Shown one piece after another: positions 13,309-22,145 of a DNA stretch of 64,000 nt. Positions within the stretch are counted from its first letter, which is position 1, and every line of letters starts with the position of its first letter. The translations under genes and the position numbers were made by a program. The notes under the pieces were generated by a model that saw only the letters and a list, made by a program, of their open reading frames with translations, made no database searches and was not told the origin of the DNA. The stretch is from assembly GCF_905220705.1 (NCBI RefSeq), contig NZ_CAJNAT010000001.1:1054001-1118000 (forward strand), given 5' to 3'. The stretch comes from Paraburkholderia domus. GTDB taxonomy: Bacteria > Pseudomonadota > Gammaproteobacteria > Burkholderiales > Burkholderiaceae.

Positions 13309-14505
13309 ATGAACTCCGTGACCGAACCCTTGGTGCGGCTTGCTGCCCGCGTCGACGCCATCCAGCCTTTCTATGTGATGGAACTGGCCAAGGAGGCCGC
13401 GCTGCTCGAGCGCGACGGGCGCGACATCATCCACATGGGAATCGGCGAACCCGATTTCACCGCGCCCGAGCCGGTCATCGAAGCGGCGGCGAGCGCCCTG
13501 CGCCGCGGCGTCACGCAATACACCAACGCACTTGGTCTGCATGCGCTGCGCGAGGCGATCTCGGCGCATTACGCCGAAGTCTACGGCGTCAGTGTCGATC
13601 CGGCACGGATCGTCGTCACCGCTGGCGCCTCTGCCGCGCTCCTGCTGGCTTGCGCAGCGCTGGTCGACCGCGACGATGAAGTGCTGATGCCCGACCCGTG
13701 TTACCCGTGCAACCGTCATTTCGTGATCGCGGCCGAAGGCAAGCCGGTGATGGTGCCAAGCGGGCCGGCCGAACGCTTTCAACTGACTGCCGCCGACGTC
13801 GAGCGCCTGTGGAATGAACGCACCCGTGGCGTGCTGCTGGCGTCGCCGTCGAACCCGACCGGCACATCGATCGAACCGGCCGAGCTCGAGCGCATCGTCA
13901 AGACAGTGCGGGCGCGTGGCGGCTTTACGATCGTCGACGAGATCTACCAGGGCCTGAGCTACGACGCGAAGCCTGTCTCGGCGCTCTCGTACGGTGACGA
14001 CGTCGTCACCGTGAACAGCTTCTCGAAGTACTTCAACATGACCGGCTGGCGTTTGGGCTGGCTGGTGGTGCCGCCCGGCATGGTCGGCGCGTTCGAAAAG
14101 CTCGCGCAGAACCTGTTCATCTGCGCGTCGGCGCTCGCGCAGCATGCGGCGCTCGCCTGCTTCGAACCGGAAACGATCGCCATCTACGAAGCGCGCCGCC
14201 TTGAGTTCAAGCGCCGCCGCGACTTCATTGCGCCGGCGCTCGAATCGCTGGGCTTCTCGGTGCCGGTCATGCCTGACGGCGCGTTCTACGTGTACGCCGA
14301 TTGCCGTACGGTCGCGCATCAGGCGGCTGGAGACAGCGCAGCGCTGACCAAAGCAATGCTGCACGAAGCGGGTGTGGTGTTGGTACCGGGCATGGACTTC
14401 GGTACACACGCGCCGAAGGACTACATCCGGCTATCGTATGCAACCGCCCTGCCGAAGCTTGAAGAAGCGGTCGAGCGGCTGGCGAAGCTCTTCGGACGGC
14501 ATTGA
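13309..14505 (+). CDS. PLP-dependent aminotransferase, class I fold
   Basis: A 398-residue cytoplasmic aminotransferase of the aspartate/alanine aminotransferase (AspC/AlaA-like) group. It has the N-terminal IIHMGIGEPDF (about 40-50), the SPSNPTGT motif (about 179-186), IVDEIYQGLSY with the cofactor Asp/Tyr, the Schiff-base lysine in VNSFSKYFNMTGWRLGW (K240), and a C-terminal IRLSYA with the substrate Arg. The exact amino donor is not readable from sequence. It follows nusB by 196 bases, so it probably has its own promoter. A strong terminator lies about 120 bases downstream. Confidence 0.85.
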   Translation: MNSVTEPLVRLAARVDAIQPFYVMELAKEAALLERDGRDIIHMGIGEPDFTAPEPVIEAAASALRRGVTQYTNALGLHALREAISAHYAEVYGVSVDPARIVVTAGASAALLLACAALVDRDDEVLMPDPCYPCNRHFVIAAEGKPVMVPSGPAERFQLTAADVERLWNERTRGVLLASPSNPTGTSIEPAELERIVKTVRARGGFTIVDEIYQGLSYDAKPVSALSYGDDVVTVNSFSKYFNMTGWRLGWLVVPPGMVGAFEKLAQNLFICASALAQHAALACFEPETIAIYEARRLEFKRRRDFIAPALESLGFSVPVMPDGAFYVYADCRTVAHQAAGDSAALTKAMLHEAGVVLVPGMDFGTHAPKDYIRLSYATALPKLEEAVERLAKLFGRH

Positions 14506-14626
14506 TCGCACAGGCATAAGCGCTGCGGCTTGCGCCTAAAAAGACCCGGTAAGGCGGCGGATTGCAATGCGTGTGGCACGCGCCTCCCAGTAGCGCGGAG
14601 CGCCGCAAGTGCAGGCCACAAAAAGG

Positions 14627-14656
14627 AAAAAGGACACTCGAAGGGTGTCCTTTTTT
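14627..14656 (+). terminator. Intrinsic terminator after the aminotransferase
   Basis: Stem AAAAAGGACAC (14627-14637) pairs with GTGTCCTTTTT (14645-14655) around a 7-base loop and ends in a run of T. It is symmetrical enough to serve the convergent transglycosylase gene as well. Confidence 0.85.
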
Positions 14657-14699
14657 ATACCGGCTGCTCTCAAGCGAGGCGAACTGAGTTACGTCAACC

Positions 14700-15872
14700 T
14701 CAAGCGCCCAGCTCCGAGGCCGATGCCACATGCTTGGTGGCATTGGAGCTGGCGTCGTCCTGCTCGGACACCGGCGTCTTCACCGGCGCTGCTGCGCTCA
14801 ACGGATGACCGCCATCGAGCGTCACCTGCACGCGCTTGCCATTAGCCGATGCGGCAGCAGCCGTAGCCGTGTTCGACGCCGTCAGAACCGGAGCCTGCGG
14901 TGCATTGATCGGTACCTTGCGGCCACGCGCCACATCGCGCAAACGGCCACGCTCGGCCATCACCTTGGCGCCGTAACCGCCGTCGTCCGGCGAGGTCGAG
15001 CCGACGTAGAGACGCAAGCCGCCCGGCAGCGAACCGCCGCGTGCGATGCAATCCTTCAGCACCAGCGCTCCCACCTTGATGTTCGCAACCGGTTCGAGCG
15101 CAGCGCTCTGGCCACCGAAATACTGGAATTTGTCCGAGTGAACCTTGGACATCACCTGCATCAGGCCCTGAGCGCCGACACCGCTCTCGGCGTACGGGTT
15201 GAAGCCCGATTCAATTGCCATCACGGACAGCAGCAGGAGCGGATCGAGACCGACTTCGCGGCCCGTGTCGAACGCTGCCTTCACGAGCTCGCCAACAGGC
15301 TCCTGAGCGACGCGGTAGCGCCGCGCCAGGTATGACGCGACCAGATCCTGCTCGCGGGTCGAGACCAGCACGCGATCGTCGCGTGCGTCGGCCGAGACGC
15401 GCTGCGCCGGAATCAGCCGCGCCAGCGCGGAGACGCTCTGCATGGTGCGCGGGTCGAGGCCGTTCAGCGCCGCCACGCCCATGCCGGACGTGCCGGTACC
15501 GTCGAAGGCGCCGTCGTAGCTGGTGTTGCTGGCGGTGACGGCGTTGTTCGCACCGCTAGCGGCCTCGCTATTGGGCGCGTTCGCGGCCAGCGAATCGTCA
15601 GAGGATGCGCCAGGCGGGCCGAAAGCCGGCAGCGGGTGTCCCTGCAGCAGACGGGCGGGACCGGCCTGCACAGCGGCAGAAATGACCGGCATCAGCTTGG
15701 CGGCAAGGGTGCCGCGCAGGGCCGGCATCAGCCACAACGTAAGTGCCAGCACGACAGCGATACCGCCGACGATGCTGAACAGGTGATGACTCATTCGCGT
15801 CCCGCGACGCAACGCACCACGCACAACTTGCGCGATACGCTCATCGGGACGCCACGATAACCAGGCGTTCAT
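14700..15872 (-). CDS. Membrane-anchored lytic transglycosylase (SLT domain)
   Basis: A 390-residue protein with one N-terminal membrane segment (about 32-50), a low-complexity Ala/Ser/Pro linker (about 65-135) and a C-terminal SLT domain (about 190-310). The catalytic glutamate is in LSVMAIESGFNPYAESGVGAQGLMQV (E221), written here only by position and flanks. Lytic transglycosylases cleave peptidoglycan glycan strands with 1,6-anhydro product formation. The domain would face the periplasm. The start at 15872 has GGGAG 7 bases upstream. An Ala-rich tail follows the domain. The unusually long, hairpin-rich upstream region is described separately. Confidence 0.85.
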   Translation of the reverse strand: MNAWLSWRPDERIAQVVRGALRRGTRMSHHLFSIVGGIAVVLALTLWLMPALRGTLAAKLMPVISAAVQAGPARLLQGHPLPAFGPPGASSDDSLAANAPNSEAASGANNAVTASNTSYDGAFDGTGTSGMGVAALNGLDPRTMQSVSALARLIPAQRVSADARDDRVLVSTREQDLVASYLARRYRVAQEPVGELVKAAFDTGREVGLDPLLLLSVMAIESGFNPYAESGVGAQGLMQVMSKVHSDKFQYFGGQSAALEPVANIKVGALVLKDCIARGGSLPGGLRLYVGSTSPDDGGYGAKVMAERGRLRDVARGRKVPINAPQAPVLTASNTATAAAASANGKRVQVTLDGGHPLSAAAPVKTPVSEQDDASSNATKHVASASELGA

Positions 15873-15989
15873 TCAGATCTCCCATGTTGCATGATCCGCG
15901 AACCCCGCCAGTTGAACAGGCGGTAACACACGTTCGCAGAGTCAAGACATCGCGCGCTCTGTCTGGTTAGGGCAGCAGCGACGTCGGGA

Positions 15990-16139
15990 AAACGGCAAAT
16001 ACCGTTTGTGGGGAGCCATCTTGAAAAGAGGCCCGCGGCATGCCAAAAAACATGCAGGCGGAGGCTCCCACGCGAAAACCAGCGTCAACAGGCGCTGGCG
16101 AGAACTTCAGTAAGACCGTCAAATACCGTGCAGGGGGTC
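15990..16139. other. Cluster of hairpins in a 600-base gene-free region (candidate structured RNA)
   Basis: Between the divergent transglycosylase and ubiD genes lie several dyads in a row. They are AAACGG (15990-15995) with CCGTTT (16002-16007); GGGAGCC (16011-16017) with GGCTCCC (16063-16069), enclosing CCGC/GCGG and GCATG (16038-16042)/CATGC (16051-16055); CCAGCG (16079-16084) with CGCTGG (16093-16098); and GACC (16114-16117) with GGTC (16136-16139). CAAATACCGT occurs twice (15996-16005 and 16120-16129). No convincing ORF lies here. On the minus strand the cluster would fall in the 5' leader of the transglycosylase gene. Confidence 0.4.
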
Positions 16140-16283
16140 GGTAAGCGGTGACGCGTTGCGTCTGAAGGGACCGGGGCGGTGGTAAAAAGGTTCACGCCCT
16201 GCAACCAATGTGGACGGATTCTATGCAGGGTTTTATAGATCGTCAACACTACAAATGAGCAAAACTATAACTAATTGTAATAA

Positions 16284-16296
16284 TGAACAGTGTTCA
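16284..16296. promoter_or_regulatory. Palindrome in an AT-rich island, possible operator
   Basis: TGAACA-G-TGTTCA is a perfect 6-base inverted repeat. It sits beside an AT-rich stretch (about 16220-16282) that stands out from the GC-rich surroundings. That stretch contains minus-strand promoter-like boxes (TTGCTC, 18 bases, CTATAA) pointing toward the transglycosylase. The binding protein is unknown. Confidence 0.35.
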
Positions 16297-16373
16297 GTCC
16301 GCTCAAAACCGCGCGGTGCGCGCTTCTTGAGCTATCTCAATTACGCCTTCCAAAGATGGCTGTTTGGCCAATC

Positions 16374-16401
16374 TACGTGCGCCTGCCAACACAGGTAAAA
16401 T
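16374..16401 (+). promoter_or_regulatory. Probable promoter of ubiD
   Basis: TTGGCC (16374-16379) and TAAAAT (16396-16401) are separated by 16 bases. Transcription would begin near 16408. That rules out the in-frame ATG at 16364 and supports the ubiD start at 16478. Confidence 0.5.
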
Positions 16402-16477
16402 CGACAATCGTTTTGGCACCGCGAAGCCCCGCGGCGCCCGTCCCTTTTGCCGCTTGCGCGGCCCTCTACCGCACCAG

Positions 16478-18046
16478 ATGAAATACAAAGACCTGCGCGA
16501 TTTCGTCGGCCGTCTCGAAGCGATCGGTGAACTGCGCCGTATCTCGCAAAACGTCTCGCCCGTCCTGGAAATGACCGAATTGTGCGACCGCGTGCTGCGC
16601 GCGGGCGGTCCGGCGTTATTGTTCGAGAACCGGCAGCAGCACGCGTTCCCGGTCCTCGGCAACCTGTTCGGCACACCGCGCCGCGTCGCGCTCGGCATGG
16701 GTATCGACGCGCAAGCGGGTGAAGGCGATGGCGCCGCGCTGGAGTCGCTGCGCGACGTCGGCCGACTGCTCTCCGCATTGAAGGAACCCGAGCCGCCGAA
16801 GGGGCTCAAGGACGCCGGAAAACTGTTCACGCTGGCGAAGGCCGTTTGGGACATGGCGCCCAAGACAGTGAGCGCCCCACCCTGCCAGGAAATCGTCTGG
16901 GAGGGCAATGACGTCGACCTCGGCAAGCTGCCGATTCAGACCTGCTGGCCGGGCGATGCAGGGCCGCTGATTACATGGGGCCTGACCGTCACAAAAGGCC
17001 CGAATAAGAGCCGACAAAATTTAGGCATATATCGCCAGCAACTGATCGGACGTAACAAACTGATCATGCGATGGCTCGCCCATCGCGGCGGCGCACTCGA
17101 TTTCAGGGAGTTCGCGCTGCAGAATCCGGGCAAACCGTATCCCGTGGCCGTGGTGCTGGGCGCCGATCCGGCGACCATCCTCGGTGCGGTCACGCCGGTC
17201 CCTGATACGCTCTCCGAATACCAGTTCGCCGGCCTGTTGCGCGGCGGCCGCACCGAACTCGCGAAGTGCATCACGCCCGGCGTCGACGGATTGCAGGTGC
17301 CCGCGCGCGCTGAGATCGTTCTGGAAGGCTTTATCTACCCGCAGGAAGGCACGCCCTCGCCGGTCCCCGCAGGCGCGCCGCCACGTCCGGTCAAGGGCGC
17401 GTCCGCCGCTTACGAACACGCGCTGGAAGGCCCCTATGGCGACCACACCGGCTATTACAACGAGCAGGAGTGGTTTCCCGTCTTCACGGTCGAGCGCATC
17501 ACGATGCGGCGCGACGCGATCTATCACTCCACCTACACCGGCAAACCGCCCGATGAGCCCGCCGTGCTTGGCGTCGCGCTCAATGAGGTGTTCGTGCCGC
17601 TGTTACAGAAGCAGTTCACCGAGATCACCGATTTCTATCTGCCGCCTGAAGGGTGCAGCTACCGGATGGCGATCGTACAGATGAAGAAGAGCTACCCCGG
17701 CCACGCCAAACGCGTGATGTTCGGCGTGTGGAGCTTCTTGCGGCAATTCATGTATACGAAGTTCATCGTCGTGGTCGACGAGGATGTGAATATCCGCGAC
17801 TGGAAAGAAGTGATCTGGGCCATCACCACGCGTATCGATCCGGCGCGCGACACCGTGCTGGTCGATCGCACGCCGATCGACTATCTGGATTTCGCCTCGC
17901 CGGTGGCGGGTCTCGGATCGAAGATGGGACTCGACGCGACCAATAAATGGCCCGGCGAAACCGATCGCGAATGGGGCCGCCCGATCGAGATGGACGGCGC
18001 AGTCAAACAGCGCATCGACACCTTGTGGGATGAGTTGGGGCTGTAA
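16478..18046 (+). CDS. ubiD: UbiD-family 4-hydroxy-3-polyprenylbenzoate decarboxylase
   Basis: This enzyme decarboxylates the prenylated 4-hydroxybenzoate intermediate of ubiquinone synthesis using prenylated FMN made by UbiX, which is not encoded in this window. The protein starts [22 protein letters not shown], as family members do, and is 522 residues long (E. coli UbiD is about 497). Conserved blocks include [15 protein letters not shown], the [11 protein letters not shown] region, [23 protein letters not shown] near the middle, and the C-terminal [18 protein letters not shown]. An upstream frame extension to 16364 precedes the likely promoter and is rejected. Confidence 0.93.
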   Translation: MKYKDLRDFVGRLEAIGELRRISQNVSPVLEMTELCDRVLRAGGPALLFENRQQHAFPVLGNLFGTPRRVALGMGIDAQAGEGDGAALESLRDVGRLLSALKEPEPPKGLKDAGKLFTLAKAVWDMAPKTVSAPPCQEIVWEGNDVDLGKLPIQTCWPGDAGPLITWGLTVTKGPNKSRQNLGIYRQQLIGRNKLIMRWLAHRGGALDFREFALQNPGKPYPVAVVLGADPATILGAVTPVPDTLSEYQFAGLLRGGRTELAKCITPGVDGLQVPARAEIVLEGFIYPQEGTPSPVPAGAPPRPVKGASAAYEHALEGPYGDHTGYYNEQEWFPVFTVERITMRRDAIYHSTYTGKPPDEPAVLGVALNEVFVPLLQKQFTEITDFYLPPEGCSYRMAIVQMKKSYPGHAKRVMFGVWSFLRQFMYTKFIVVVDEDVNIRDWKEVIWAITTRIDPARDTVLVDRTPIDYLDFASPVAGLGSKMGLDATNKWPGETDREWGRPIEMDGAVKQRIDTLWDELGL

Positions 18047-18171
18047 AAATCGGCCTCGAATCACACCGTAGAATTTCATGATTCTGTCGGCATTGAAACG
18101 ATCCAGTCACCCGCCGGATCGCTCGCGCTCGAACAAGTCTGAACAACAAAACTGATGGAGCAGTTGCGCGG

Positions 18172-18849
18172 ATGCATGCCTTTTCAATGATGTCGGATGG
18201 ATTTTTTCTGTCGTTGTCGCTGTGTCTGGATATCGGTCTCGTCAACGTTGCGATGATTTCGCTGACGCTGTCGCACGGCTTCAAACCAGGTTTCTGGTTG
18301 GGGCTCGGTTCCTGTATCGGCGATCTGATTTACGCGGCGCTCGCGCTCGCGGGAATGGCTGCGCTGCTGCAGTTCGAATCGGTGCGCTGGGTAGTATGGA
18401 TCGGCGGCGCAGCGATCCTGCTGTTTCTCACGTGGAAGATGGCGCGTGAAGCGCTGTTCCCGGCGTCAGCACCTGCCGTTGCCGGAGAAGCGGACGCCAA
18501 CGCGCCGCATCTTTCCCCGTGGCGTGGTTTCCTGCGCGGCGTATTGCTGGCGATTTCGTCGCCTTCGGCGATTCTGTGGTTTGCCGCAGTCGGCGGTGCG
18601 CTAATCGCGAAAGCCGGCGCCACCAGCGTGACGACTGCGCCGGTGTTCCTCGGCGGCTTCTTCCTGGGTGGCTTGTGCTGGACGATCTTTATCTGTGGGC
18701 TCGGCAGCCACGGGCGCAAACGCGCCGGCACCGGTTTGTTGCGTGCGTGTCACGTGTTGTCGGCACTGCTGTTCGCGTACTTCTCGTATAGCGTGATTGT
18801 GAACGGATATCGTGATCTGATTGTGCAGACCGCCCAGGTGGCGAGCTAG
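18172..18849 (+). CDS. LysE/RhtB-type amino acid exporter
   Basis: A 225-residue inner-membrane protein with about six hydrophobic segments. The GFKPGFWLGLGSCIGDLIYA block (about 44-63) is the family's typical second-helix region, and the hydrophilic loop around 98-118 separates the two halves. The family exports amino acids such as lysine, homoserine or threonine. Specificity here is unknown. An alternative start at the nearby MMSDGF would shorten it by five residues. It follows ubiD by 125 bases and ends directly at a hairpin terminator. Confidence 0.8.
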   Translation: MHAFSMMSDGFFLSLSLCLDIGLVNVAMISLTLSHGFKPGFWLGLGSCIGDLIYAALALAGMAALLQFESVRWVVWIGGAAILLFLTWKMAREALFPASAPAVAGEADANAPHLSPWRGFLRGVLLAISSPSAILWFAAVGGALIAKAGATSVTTAPVFLGGFFLGGLCWTIFICGLGSHGRKRAGTGLLRACHVLSALLFAYFSYSVIVNGYRDLIVQTAQVAS

Positions 18850-18854
18850 AAAAA

Positions 18855-18880
18855 ACGGCTCGCCAAGGCGAGCCGTCTTC
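18855..18880. terminator. Terminator between the LysE-type gene and the threonine-dehydratase-like gene
   Basis: Perfect stem ACGGCTCGCC (18855-18864) with GGCGAGCCGT (18867-18876) and a 2-base spacer. On the minus strand it is followed by a run of six T, so it mainly terminates the minus-strand gene ending at 18931. On the plus strand the tail is only CTT. Confidence 0.8.
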
Positions 18881-18930
18881 CATCGATTTCAATCGTGTAC
18901 AACGCGGCGTAAAAACGATCAGGCAGCCTG

Positions 18931-19896
18931 TCAGGCGAGATACTGCGCCAGCTTCGCCAGATCGACGTTGCCGCCGCTCACTACCACACCGACGCGCTTG
19001 CCCTTCACCGGCACGATGCCATTGAGCACGGCAGCCGCGGCGAGGCAGCCCGTCGGCTCGACCACGATCTTCATGCGTTGCGCAAAGAAACGCATAGTCT
19101 CGATCAACTGCTCGTCGCTGACCGTTTCGATCTGCGCGACCAGCTTCCGAATAATGGCGAACGTGTAGTCGCCGAGATGCGTCGAGGCAGCGCCGTCGGC
19201 AATCGTGCGCGGCGCGTCGATATGGACGATTTCGCCGCGCGCGAGCGATTGCTGGCCGTCGTTGCCCGCTTCGGGCTCGACGCCGATCACGGTGCACGCC
19301 GGGCTCAATGCTGCCGCCGACAATGCGCTGCCGCCAATCAGCCCACCGCCGCCGAGGCAAACGAACAGCATGTCGAGCGGGCCGGTTTCTTCGATCAACT
19401 CCTTCACTGCCGTGCCCTGCCCCGCGATCACGTGCGGATGGTCGTACGGCGGAATCAGCGTCATGCCGCGCTCTTCTGCAAGCCGCCGGCCGATCTCTTC
19501 GCGATTCTCGGTGTAGCGGTCGTAGCTGATCACCTCGCCGCCATAGCCCTTGGTCGCCGCGACTTTGGCGGCGGGTGCGTCGTGCGGCATGATGATCGTC
19601 GCGTGAATCCCTGCAAGGCGCGCCGATAGCGCGATCGCTTGCGCGTGGTTACCCGACGAGTACGTCAGCACGCCCGCTTGGCGTTGCTCCGCGTTGAAAT
19701 GCGAAATCGCGTTGTAGGCGCCGCGAAACTTGAAGGCGCCCATACGCTGAAAATTCTCACACTTGAAGAATACCGACGCACCCGTGCGCTCATTGAACGT
19801 GCTCGAGGTTAAAACGGGGGTACGGTGGGCGACGCCGTCGAGACGCGCAGCGGCGTCGAGTACGTCGTCGAAAGTGGGAGCGGGAAGCGCTTGCAT
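18931..19896 (-). CDS. Threonine ammonia-lyase-like PLP enzyme
   Basis: A 321-residue fold-type II PLP enzyme. The Schiff-base lysine is in MGAFKFRGAYNAI (K56). SSGNHAQAIAL binds the substrate carboxylate, and CLGGGGLIGG binds the cofactor phosphate (about 180). It lacks the C-terminal regulatory domain of biosynthetic IlvA. It therefore fits the short, catabolic group: threonine or serine dehydratases, threo-3-hydroxyaspartate ammonia-lyases and serine racemases. Sequence alone does not separate these. The start at 19896 is chosen because GGAGAG sits 8 bases upstream; the frame extends to 19977 without such support. Confidence 0.85.
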   Translation of the reverse strand: MQALPAPTFDDVLDAAARLDGVAHRTPVLTSSTFNERTGASVFFKCENFQRMGAFKFRGAYNAISHFNAEQRQAGVLTYSSGNHAQAIALSARLAGIHATIIMPHDAPAAKVAATKGYGGEVISYDRYTENREEIGRRLAEERGMTLIPPYDHPHVIAGQGTAVKELIEETGPLDMLFVCLGGGGLIGGSALSAAALSPACTVIGVEPEAGNDGQQSLARGEIVHIDAPRTIADGAASTHLGDYTFAIIRKLVAQIETVSDEQLIETMRFFAQRMKIVVEPTGCLAAAAVLNGIVPVKGKRVGVVVSGGNVDLAKLAQYLA

Positions 19897-20042
19897 CGGC
19901 GAAACTCTCCAGAAGCGGTGGCGAAACAGCCATTCTCCCAGCTTCGCCGGTGCTTGGGTATGCCGCAGCAAAAACACAAACGGCGTAACCCGGCGATCAA
20001 GCCGGCGTTACGCCGTCGACACGTCCCGTGCGTTTCTCGCGA

Positions 20043-20354
20043 TTAGCGGCGATAGTAGCCGTGACCGTAGTAACCGCCGTGATAACCGCGGTAGTAGCCG
20101 TGGTGGTAATAAGGGCGGCCATAGCCACCGTAATACCCACCCACCACGACTGCCGGCGGCGCGTAATAGCCCGGCGCATACACCACCGGCGGGGGCGGCG
20201 GCGCGTAATAGACCGGCGGCGGCGCGGCATAAACCGGATACGCCGGTGCGACCGGAATGCCAATACCGATACCGACGGAAACGTGCGCTTCTGCAGCAGT
20301 AGCGAACCCCACGCCGAGTGCGGCGGCAACGACAAACGGAACGATCTTTTTCAC
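20043..20354 (-). CDS. Secreted Pro/Gly/Tyr-rich low-complexity protein
   Basis: A 103-residue protein with GTG start at 20354, supported by AGGAG 8 bases upstream. A signal peptide KKIVPFVVAAALGVGFATAAEA (residues 2-23, given by position) is followed by a short GIGIGIP stretch. A proline/tyrosine segment (about 45-65, APPPPPVVYAPGYY) comes next, then a C-terminal half made of GYY, YGG and HGYY units ending YYRR. It would be exported and probably stays in the periplasm or on the envelope. No enzymatic motif is present. Short Gly/Tyr-rich secreted proteins of this kind are common in Burkholderia, and their roles are unclear to me. Confidence 0.75.
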   Translation of the reverse strand: MKKIVPFVVAAALGVGFATAAEAHVSVGIGIGIPVAPAYPVYAAPPPVYYAPPPPPVVYAPGYYAPPAVVVGGYYGGYGRPYYHHGYYRGYHGGYYGHGYYRR

Positions 20355-20663
20355 TTTTATTCTCCTGGCGCGGCCCACTCAGGTCGCCGACTTCGCATGC
20401 CTTGCATGCCATGAAATCAATGTATCGAAAAAGACCGCGCATAGATGTTCGCATTTGTTGCAAATTGCAATTGGCGGCAATAGGTCGGAATTTGCATCGG
20501 CGGAGCGCCACTCGGACACGCCGCGTAACGGGCTGAGAACTGAGGGTTTGCCAGCGGTTGAGCGGACGCGAAGCCACTGCTTTGCGGGTCTTGCGGCGTC
20601 AGGCACGCAGTTGCCAGTAATCTTTGATTACAAATTAGCTTCAATCCTGACGGCCCAAATGGA

Positions 20664-20693
20664 AAATGCCCGGCGCAATCGCGCCGGGCATTT
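20664..20693 (-). terminator. Intrinsic terminator after the 53-residue small gene
   Basis: A perfect 13-base stem, AAATGCCCGGCGC (20664-20676) with GCGCCGGGCATTT (20681-20693), is followed on the minus strand by TTCC. It lies 23 bases after the small gene's stop. The rest of the gap (20355-20663) contains no gene or site I can support. Confidence 0.8.
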
Positions 20694-20716
20694 CTTACCC
20701 GTGAGCAGACGGTATT

Positions 20717-20878
20717 TCAGCCTACCTTCACATAGGCGAATTCTCTGGAGACGTTGGGCGGGACATACGCGCCGCTGATACACACGCGTGGCGTCAAGCG
20801 CTTCTTTTGATCCCACCAGCGACGGCGCTGCGAGTGCGTCAAGAACCGCAAGTGCTTTCGGTAAGAAAAAATATTCAT
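20717..20878 (-). CDS. Small basic protein of 53 residues, unrecognised
   Basis: A short gene framed by strong signals: GGGAGG 5 bases before the ATG at 20878, and an intrinsic terminator 23 bases after the stop. The product begins MNIFSYRKHLRFLTHSQ and is rich in Arg and Lys, with a QRRRWWDQKKR patch (about 18-28) and an aromatic, Pro-containing C-terminal half. It has no signal peptide or membrane helix. I do not recognise it. The basic, Trp-containing patch could bind nucleic acid, but this is only inference. Confidence 0.6.
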   Translation of the reverse strand: MNIFSYRKHLRFLTHSQRRRWWDQKKRLTPRVCISGAYVPPNVSREFAYVKVG

Positions 20879-21120
20879 TGTTACCTCCCGAATCTGACTG
20901 CGAGACGAAAAACCCAGAACAGCAACTGCCAAACCAACTCATGAAGAAATTGTGAGCAGTTTTCGGACCCCCGGGGCGCGCGCCACCAGATGACCGACCC
21001 AACGCGCCATATCGCGCGCGCACTGATCAGAGGAATACCAGCACCGGGACACGCCATTGCCGGGCGGATGCGCGATACTTCTGCTTTCCCGTTCAAGTGT
21101 CACGTCTGGAGCAGGTAACC

Positions 21121-22068
21121 ATGTCCCAGCCCTCTCTGCCGCGCCTCGGCTTCGTCGGTGCGGGGCGGCTCGCGCGCTGTCTCGCGCTGAGCTTTTCACG
21201 CGCCGGCTATCCCGTCACGGCGGTGGCGAGCCGCACAGCGGCCTCGGCCAGCCGGCTCGCCAGTCAAATTGAGCATTGCGCGGCATTCGACGATCCACAA
21301 CAGGTCGTCGACGCCGCCGATATCATCTTTTTAGCCGTTCCCGATGACAGTATCGGTACGACAGCACACACACTGCGGTTCGTGGCGGACGCGGCAAGCG
21401 GTCAAAATGGCCTAACCGGCAAAGCGCTCGTGCATTGCAGCGGCGCCTCGCCGGTCGAATTGCTGGCCCCGGCGCGCGACCAGGGTGCCTCGATCGGCGG
21501 CTTCCACCCACTTTACCTCTTTAGCGGCGATCTCGCCGATCTCGAACGGATCGCCGGCTGCTCGGTGACGATCGAGGCCGACGGCGCGCTCAAGGACGCA
21601 CTGACAGCGCTAGCCGTCGCCCTGCGCTGCCATCCGCTGTCGATTCCAGCGGGCGGCCGCATGCTGTACCACGCCGCCGCGCATTACGCCGCCAGCTTCG
21701 CGCTGTGCAGCCTCGCCGAATGCGTCGCACTGTGGCGCACGCTGGGCTTCGCCGAAGACGACGCGCTGCGCGCGCTGCTGCCGATGCTCTCCGGCACCAT
21801 CGAAACCGCGCGCGACAAGGGCTTGCCCAATGCGCTAGCGGGTCCCGTGTCGCGCGGCGACACGGGCGTCGTGGAAAAACAGTTGGCGTTGCTGGAAGGC
21901 CTCGGCGGCGACCATGCCGCGCTGTACGGATTGCTGTCGCGGCGCGCGGTCGGACTAGCCGAACGCCGCGCCAAACCGCCCGCCGCGATCGAGGCAATTG
22001 CCGAGGCGGTGGAAGAATCGCTCAACCGATCGCTGAATCAGGCCGCAGCAGGTGCAAGCGTCAAGTAA
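21121..22068 (+). CDS. Rossmann-like plus DUF2520 domain protein
   Basis: A 315-residue protein with an N-terminal Rossmann domain. GFVGAGRLARCLA (about 9-21) is the dinucleotide-binding loop, and AADIIFLAVPDD (about 67-78) the beta-4/5 region. The helical C-terminal DUF2520-type domain begins around GGFHPLYLFSG (about 126-136). The overall plan resembles F420- or NADP-dependent oxidoreductases and ProC-like reductases, but the substrate is not known. The ATG at 21121 has GGAG about 11 bases upstream. The EthD-domain gene follows after 77 bases on the same strand and may be co-transcribed. Confidence 0.8.
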   Translation: MSQPSLPRLGFVGAGRLARCLALSFSRAGYPVTAVASRTAASASRLASQIEHCAAFDDPQQVVDAADIIFLAVPDDSIGTTAHTLRFVADAASGQNGLTGKALVHCSGASPVELLAPARDQGASIGGFHPLYLFSGDLADLERIAGCSVTIEADGALKDALTALAVALRCHPLSIPAGGRMLYHAAAHYAASFALCSLAECVALWRTLGFAEDDALRALLPMLSGTIETARDKGLPNALAGPVSRGDTGVVEKQLALLEGLGGDHAALYGLLSRRAVGLAERRAKPPAAIEAIAEAVEESLNRSLNQAAAGASVK

Positions 22069-22145
22069 GGCGTGATAATGTGACGTCCGGCGCCGCGCGC
22101 AATCCGCCAGCGCCGCGCTTCGGGACCAACAGACGAGAACGCACA

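Noticed and set aside
13147..14409. A 420-codon minus-strand frame over the aminotransferase
   Set aside because: It is a shadow of the plus-strand aminotransferase, whose catalytic motifs are all intact.
16364..16477. N-terminal extension of ubiD by 38 codons
   Set aside because: The extension precedes and overlaps the predicted promoter, is Arg/Pro-rich, and is absent from the family pattern.
20379..20644. Short overlapping minus-strand frames between the small gene and the Gly/Tyr-rich gene
   Set aside because: They have no ribosome-binding site, lie downstream of the terminator, and have no recognisable composition.
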